Made by a program: the position numbers and the translations under genes. A stretch of 64,000 nucleotides of DNA, taken from positions 14,334,441-14,398,440 of the forward strand of contig NC_084607.1 of the NCBI RefSeq assembly GCF_033807715.1, written 5' to 3'. Shown piece after piece: positions 61,048-64,000 of this stretch. The stretch comes from Cololabis saira. Lineage: Eukaryota; Chordata; Actinopteri; Beloniformes; Belonidae. Positions within the stretch are counted from its first letter, which is position 1. Each line of letters starts with the position of its first letter. Under the pieces are notes generated by a model, which had not been told where the DNA came from, made no database searches, and worked only from the letters and a program-made list of their open reading frames with translations.

Positions 61048-61358
61048 CAGCAGCACGGTGACTTAGTGGTTAGCGCTGTTGCCTCCCAGCAAGAAGGTTC
61101 CTGGTTTGGCTCCCGGCAGAAAGTCTTTCTGTGTAGCGTTTACCTCCTCGTGTTTGCTTGGGTTTTCTCCCACAGTCCAAAAGCTCCCATGTTGGGTTGA
61201 TTAATATTTCTCACTTGAGTGTCAGTGTGTATGCTCGTCTAAATATATGAACTGTCCGAGGTGTACTCCTGCATCTCGCCTGTAATGAGCTGGGAGAGGC
61301 TCCAGCAGACCCCCCGTGACCCTGAATAGGATTAAGACTGTATAGAAAATGGGAGGAT
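61048..61358 (+). mobile_element. V-SINE-like element, near full length
   Basis: The tRNA-derived head GCAGCACGGTGACTTAGTGG has a Pol III A box (ACTTAGTGGTTAG, about 61061) and a degenerate B box GGTTTGGCTCC (61103-61113; the consensus GGTTCRANTCC has lost its C). A central domain with TTCTGTGTAGCGTTTAC and CCCACAGTCCAAAAGC follows, then GAGCTGGGAGAGGCTCCAGC and a TAGAAAATGGGAGGA tail. This is the standard order of a widespread teleost V-SINE. A short TGCTGA repeat on both sides is too small to be called a target duplication. Confidence 0.85.
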
Positions 61359-63519
61359 GCTGACTGAAGATCCAAAATGAAAAAGGACCGTCTGTAGTTC
61401 CGTTAAGTCTGGAAATCCTCAGTAGCGCGTATCAGCATTTTGGCAGCTTTCTTCAAAAATCCAAATTACATTTCTTCTCCTCCGTCTTATTCAGCGAAGT
61501 CATTTTTTTTGTGAAAGACGCAGCGGCAAATGAACCGTTGCCTTCTTCTCTCTGCGAACCAGTTCGAATGCTCGCCTTCCCGTAGTGACATAAAACTCTG
61601 CGGATGCATCCGTCCGGGGCGTTCGGCTCGTGCACAGATGAAGAATGGGCTCCTCTTCACAAGTACAGGTGACTGCTGACCCAGTTTGAAGCTGGTAATG
61701 TGTGCCAAGGTCACCCACCCACAGATTTTATTTGTTCACAAACAACCAGGAGGCATTCTTGACTCAGGTGAGGGCTCTGTTATGTGGCTTCGGTGAGTGT
61801 TCACTTTCTGTTTTTGTTGAGGGGTTTTATTCATGTCTTTTTGGTCTTCTGACACCTGTGGGCGCATGTGTTATGTAAAGAAAGAGATAAGGAATATTTT
61901 CTTCCCCTCAAGGTACCTGTAATAGATACAAGTATTACTTGTGCAGTTCTTTCTCACTTCACTTGCAGCAATCTTGTGCTCAGTTGTCCAAAAGATGTCG
62001 TTCAGTTTCAATGAAGAGCTCATTTCTTTCTCGCTGCTCTGTTAGAAACAGTGTTAATACACTTGAATAATATCATTTGTTCTGTATTATGAAAACACAG
62101 AAAACATGAGATGGTGGGAGTTTTGTTTTGTGTGAATTGCTCATATTAATTCACGTGTCTCGACTGGGTTTTGAAGTCTTAATCTCTGTTTTACAGGCTC
62201 ACGCCGTACGGCTGCGGATGTCATTTATAAATCTGACCTGATGAAAGGCCTCTGCAGCCTGTCAACAAAGAAAGCATGACAACTATCTCTGTTTCCTCTG
62301 TGCATACTAAATTATGAAGCAAGTGCTGTGGAGGCACTTTGCTGCCACAACACTGCTCTCTGCTGGCAAATGAGCTTTTTTTTCCCTCCTGTTGAACTGA
62401 ACTTGGAGTAGCTGCAGGACAGAACTGCAGAGCGTCAAGTCTATTTGTTGGAGGAAAGAAGGAAAACTGGTACTAACTATAAAGGTTACATATTTGCACA
62501 GTTGGAAACCAGTGCGATTTAACTCGTCCTGGTTTCTGGCACAGACCATCCGATTTCCCACACGCAGATTGCGTGGCATCTGCACTTTTAGCAGCTGCAA
62601 GGACCACCGGGACATTTAGAGTCAATTTACTTTGTTCAGCTGCTGCGGCTGTATGTTTGAGCATAGACTTGCACCTTGTCAGTAACTAGGAATTTCCTGC
62701 AGAACCCCTAGAGCTGACCACCCACCTCTCTTTAGCCTTGTTAAAGAACCAAAGGGAAATCATATTTGAGGATGAAACCCGCTCTCTACATCTGCACTAT
62801 GCTTATTACTGCATCCAAGAAAGATCAAAGCTACCTAAACTACCCTCAGAGCTCGCAGCCCACTGAAGATTCTTCACAGTGCTTGAATAACGAGGTGAAG
62901 ACTGCCTCCACTTTTATCCTTACCTTGCTTAGCAAGTGAGTCATATTTGTCAGAATTGAATCGCTCTCTCTTTTTTTTTCTTGCCAGAAGTGCCACACTC
63001 CTGTTATGAGTGTACGGAGGGAGAGTTGGTAGTAAGGGATTATTCAAGCTGGCAAGCCCTTTTATTGTCATTATTACTATTTTATTTCCTGCATTAAGAG
63101 TAACTGTAAATGTTCCCACTGCCCACTATTGAGTCCTGTGTCAGTATCGCCCAAAGCTTGCAGCAATGATCAGATGTGACCACTATCAAAAGCTGAGTTA
63201 GGCTGCAGACTATCTGGGGATGCTCCCCTTCTCTGTCTATCCTGAAACAGCTGTTTGAGCTCTAATTAAAGGGAAGTAGCAGGTGTCACCTGAGCCCCAA
63301 CTTCAGGGGCACACCTGGCTGCATTAATTTGATCCAAAGCGCTTTTGACGGACTGCCTGCACTCCTGTGTCCCACATTGAGCCACTGGATGTGAGCACCT
63401 GCTCGGAGCGAGCGGGCAGGAGAGCCTGGCTGACATCGCTCTGAGCCGCGCCAGGCCGGCGAGCGCGTGTCTTAGCAGTGACCCAGGAGACGGCGGTGTC
63501 GTCCCTGGCTCTAACTTAC
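61359..63519. other. Non-coding stretch with two CpG-rich patches
   Basis: No exon was recognised with confidence. CpG-rich patches occur at 61520-61640 and 63380-63510 (CGGAGCGAGCGGGCAGG, GCCGGCGAGCGCGTG). The second abuts the candidate exon at 63520 and could be part of a promoter or first exon on either strand. Confidence 0.4.
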
Positions 63520-63623
63520 CAGAAACATCTGTAAGTGAGCAGACCTGCGACGCTGACCTGTAGTCACACTGAGCCGAGGGCTCGATGTACTCGGGATAAT
63601 TGTCTGAGGAAACCTCCTTGAGG
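63520..63623 (-). CDS. Candidate internal coding exon, gene unknown
   Basis: On the minus strand an acceptor-like GCTGCTTTTACAG precedes 104 bases that are open in one frame: LKEVSSDNYPEYIEPSAQCD then YRSASQVCSLTDVS. A strong donor GGTAAGT (63514-63520) follows. Entry phase 2 and exit phase 1 would fit that frame. I do not recognise the peptide, and the polypyrimidine tract is short. A competing plus-strand donor GTAAGTGAG starts at 63531 within the same bases, so this could instead be the end of a plus-strand first exon. Treat it as a hypothesis. Confidence 0.25.
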
Positions 63624-64000
63624 CTGTAAAAGCAGCTTGTTTCCGATCTCCTGATGATTTCACAGGACATTTAACTTTACACCTCTCATTTGTTTCCTCT
63701 CTAGGGCATTTCCAAATATCCATTACCAGGTTTCCAAGGAAGTTTGCAACCCTTAACTGCTGCTAGCTTTTATGAATGCATAAATTGCCTTGGGGATAAA
63801 TGTGACACTGAATTTGGAGGCACAGACATTACACGGGTTTGTGTTGAAGGTCAGGCAAACAGATGACCTCCAAAACTTTGTAGGGATAAGAAAATAAAAA
63901 CGCTATTATGTAATTACTAAAGTGATATTGTGCTGTCTTTCTGACACTTCAATTGCCTAATGAAATCTACACGATTCGAGAATGAGGCAGCAGGAGTTCA
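63624..64000. other. Non-coding stretch, nothing recognised
   Basis: AT-rich sequence up to the end of the window, without recognised features. Confidence 0.45.

Noticed and set aside
1..64000. CRISPR array, bacterial operon, phage or plasmid signature
   Set aside because: No regularly spaced direct repeats, no dense coding, and repeat content is clearly that of a fish nuclear genome.

Overview
The window looks like teleost fish nuclear DNA, probably from a percomorph-type genome. It is AT-rich and intron-poor in signal, with dense microsatellites. It also carries repeat classes typical of ray-finned fish: L2-like and other non-LTR retrotransposon tails, V-SINE-like and tRNA-headed SINEs, Tol2-like and other hAT elements, Tc1-like relics, and gypsy-type solo LTRs. 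I found no bacterial-style operons, no rRNA or functional tRNA genes, no CRISPR array, and no confidently recognisable cellular protein-coding gene. The best reading is an intergenic or long-intron region. One low-confidence exon candidate lies near the right end (63520-63623, minus strand).

Layout. 0.2-0.9 kb is a G-run-rich block. 3.4-4.4 kb holds a minus-strand L2-like LINE with an internally deleted reverse transcriptase. 9.0-10.0 kb is a CpG-rich tract with promoter-type motifs next to an LTR-like repeat. 14.2-15.3 kb has a SINE with a 16-bp target duplication, then the first copy of an unclassified ~0.7-1 kb repeat family (other copies at 31.1-32.2 and 53.1-54.0 kb). 18.1-19.9 kb is a stacked cluster: a LINE tail, then an old SINE split by a hAT element that itself holds a gypsy-type solo LTR with an internal 40-bp inverted repeat. 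21.2-25.8 kb carries three MITEs, a probable solo LTR and a LINE tail. 27.7-28.5 kb holds a second L2 tail. 30.6-31.1 and 40.0-40.5 kb are two relics of one Tc1-like transposase. 41.9-42.3 kb is a third L2 tail. 45.4-48.1 kb holds SINE remnants, a GC-rich 33-bp duplication, and a Tol2-like hAT with another hAT nested in it, each with a perfect 8-bp target duplication. 56.15-56.91 kb is a further hAT with a recognisable transposase dimerisation domain. 57.4-58.0 kb is a ~0.56 kb terminal-inverted-repeat element, and 61.05-61.36 kb a V-SINE-like copy.

How it works together. The mobile elements give a relative history: the older SINE and Tol2-like copies were later targets for hAT insertion. The 5'-truncated LINE tails belong to families of the kind that mobilise SINEs in fish. 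Nothing points to a new coding system. The most unusual structures are the variable-module repeat family and the double nesting events. Family names rest on recall of terminal sequences and protein motifs, not on a database search.
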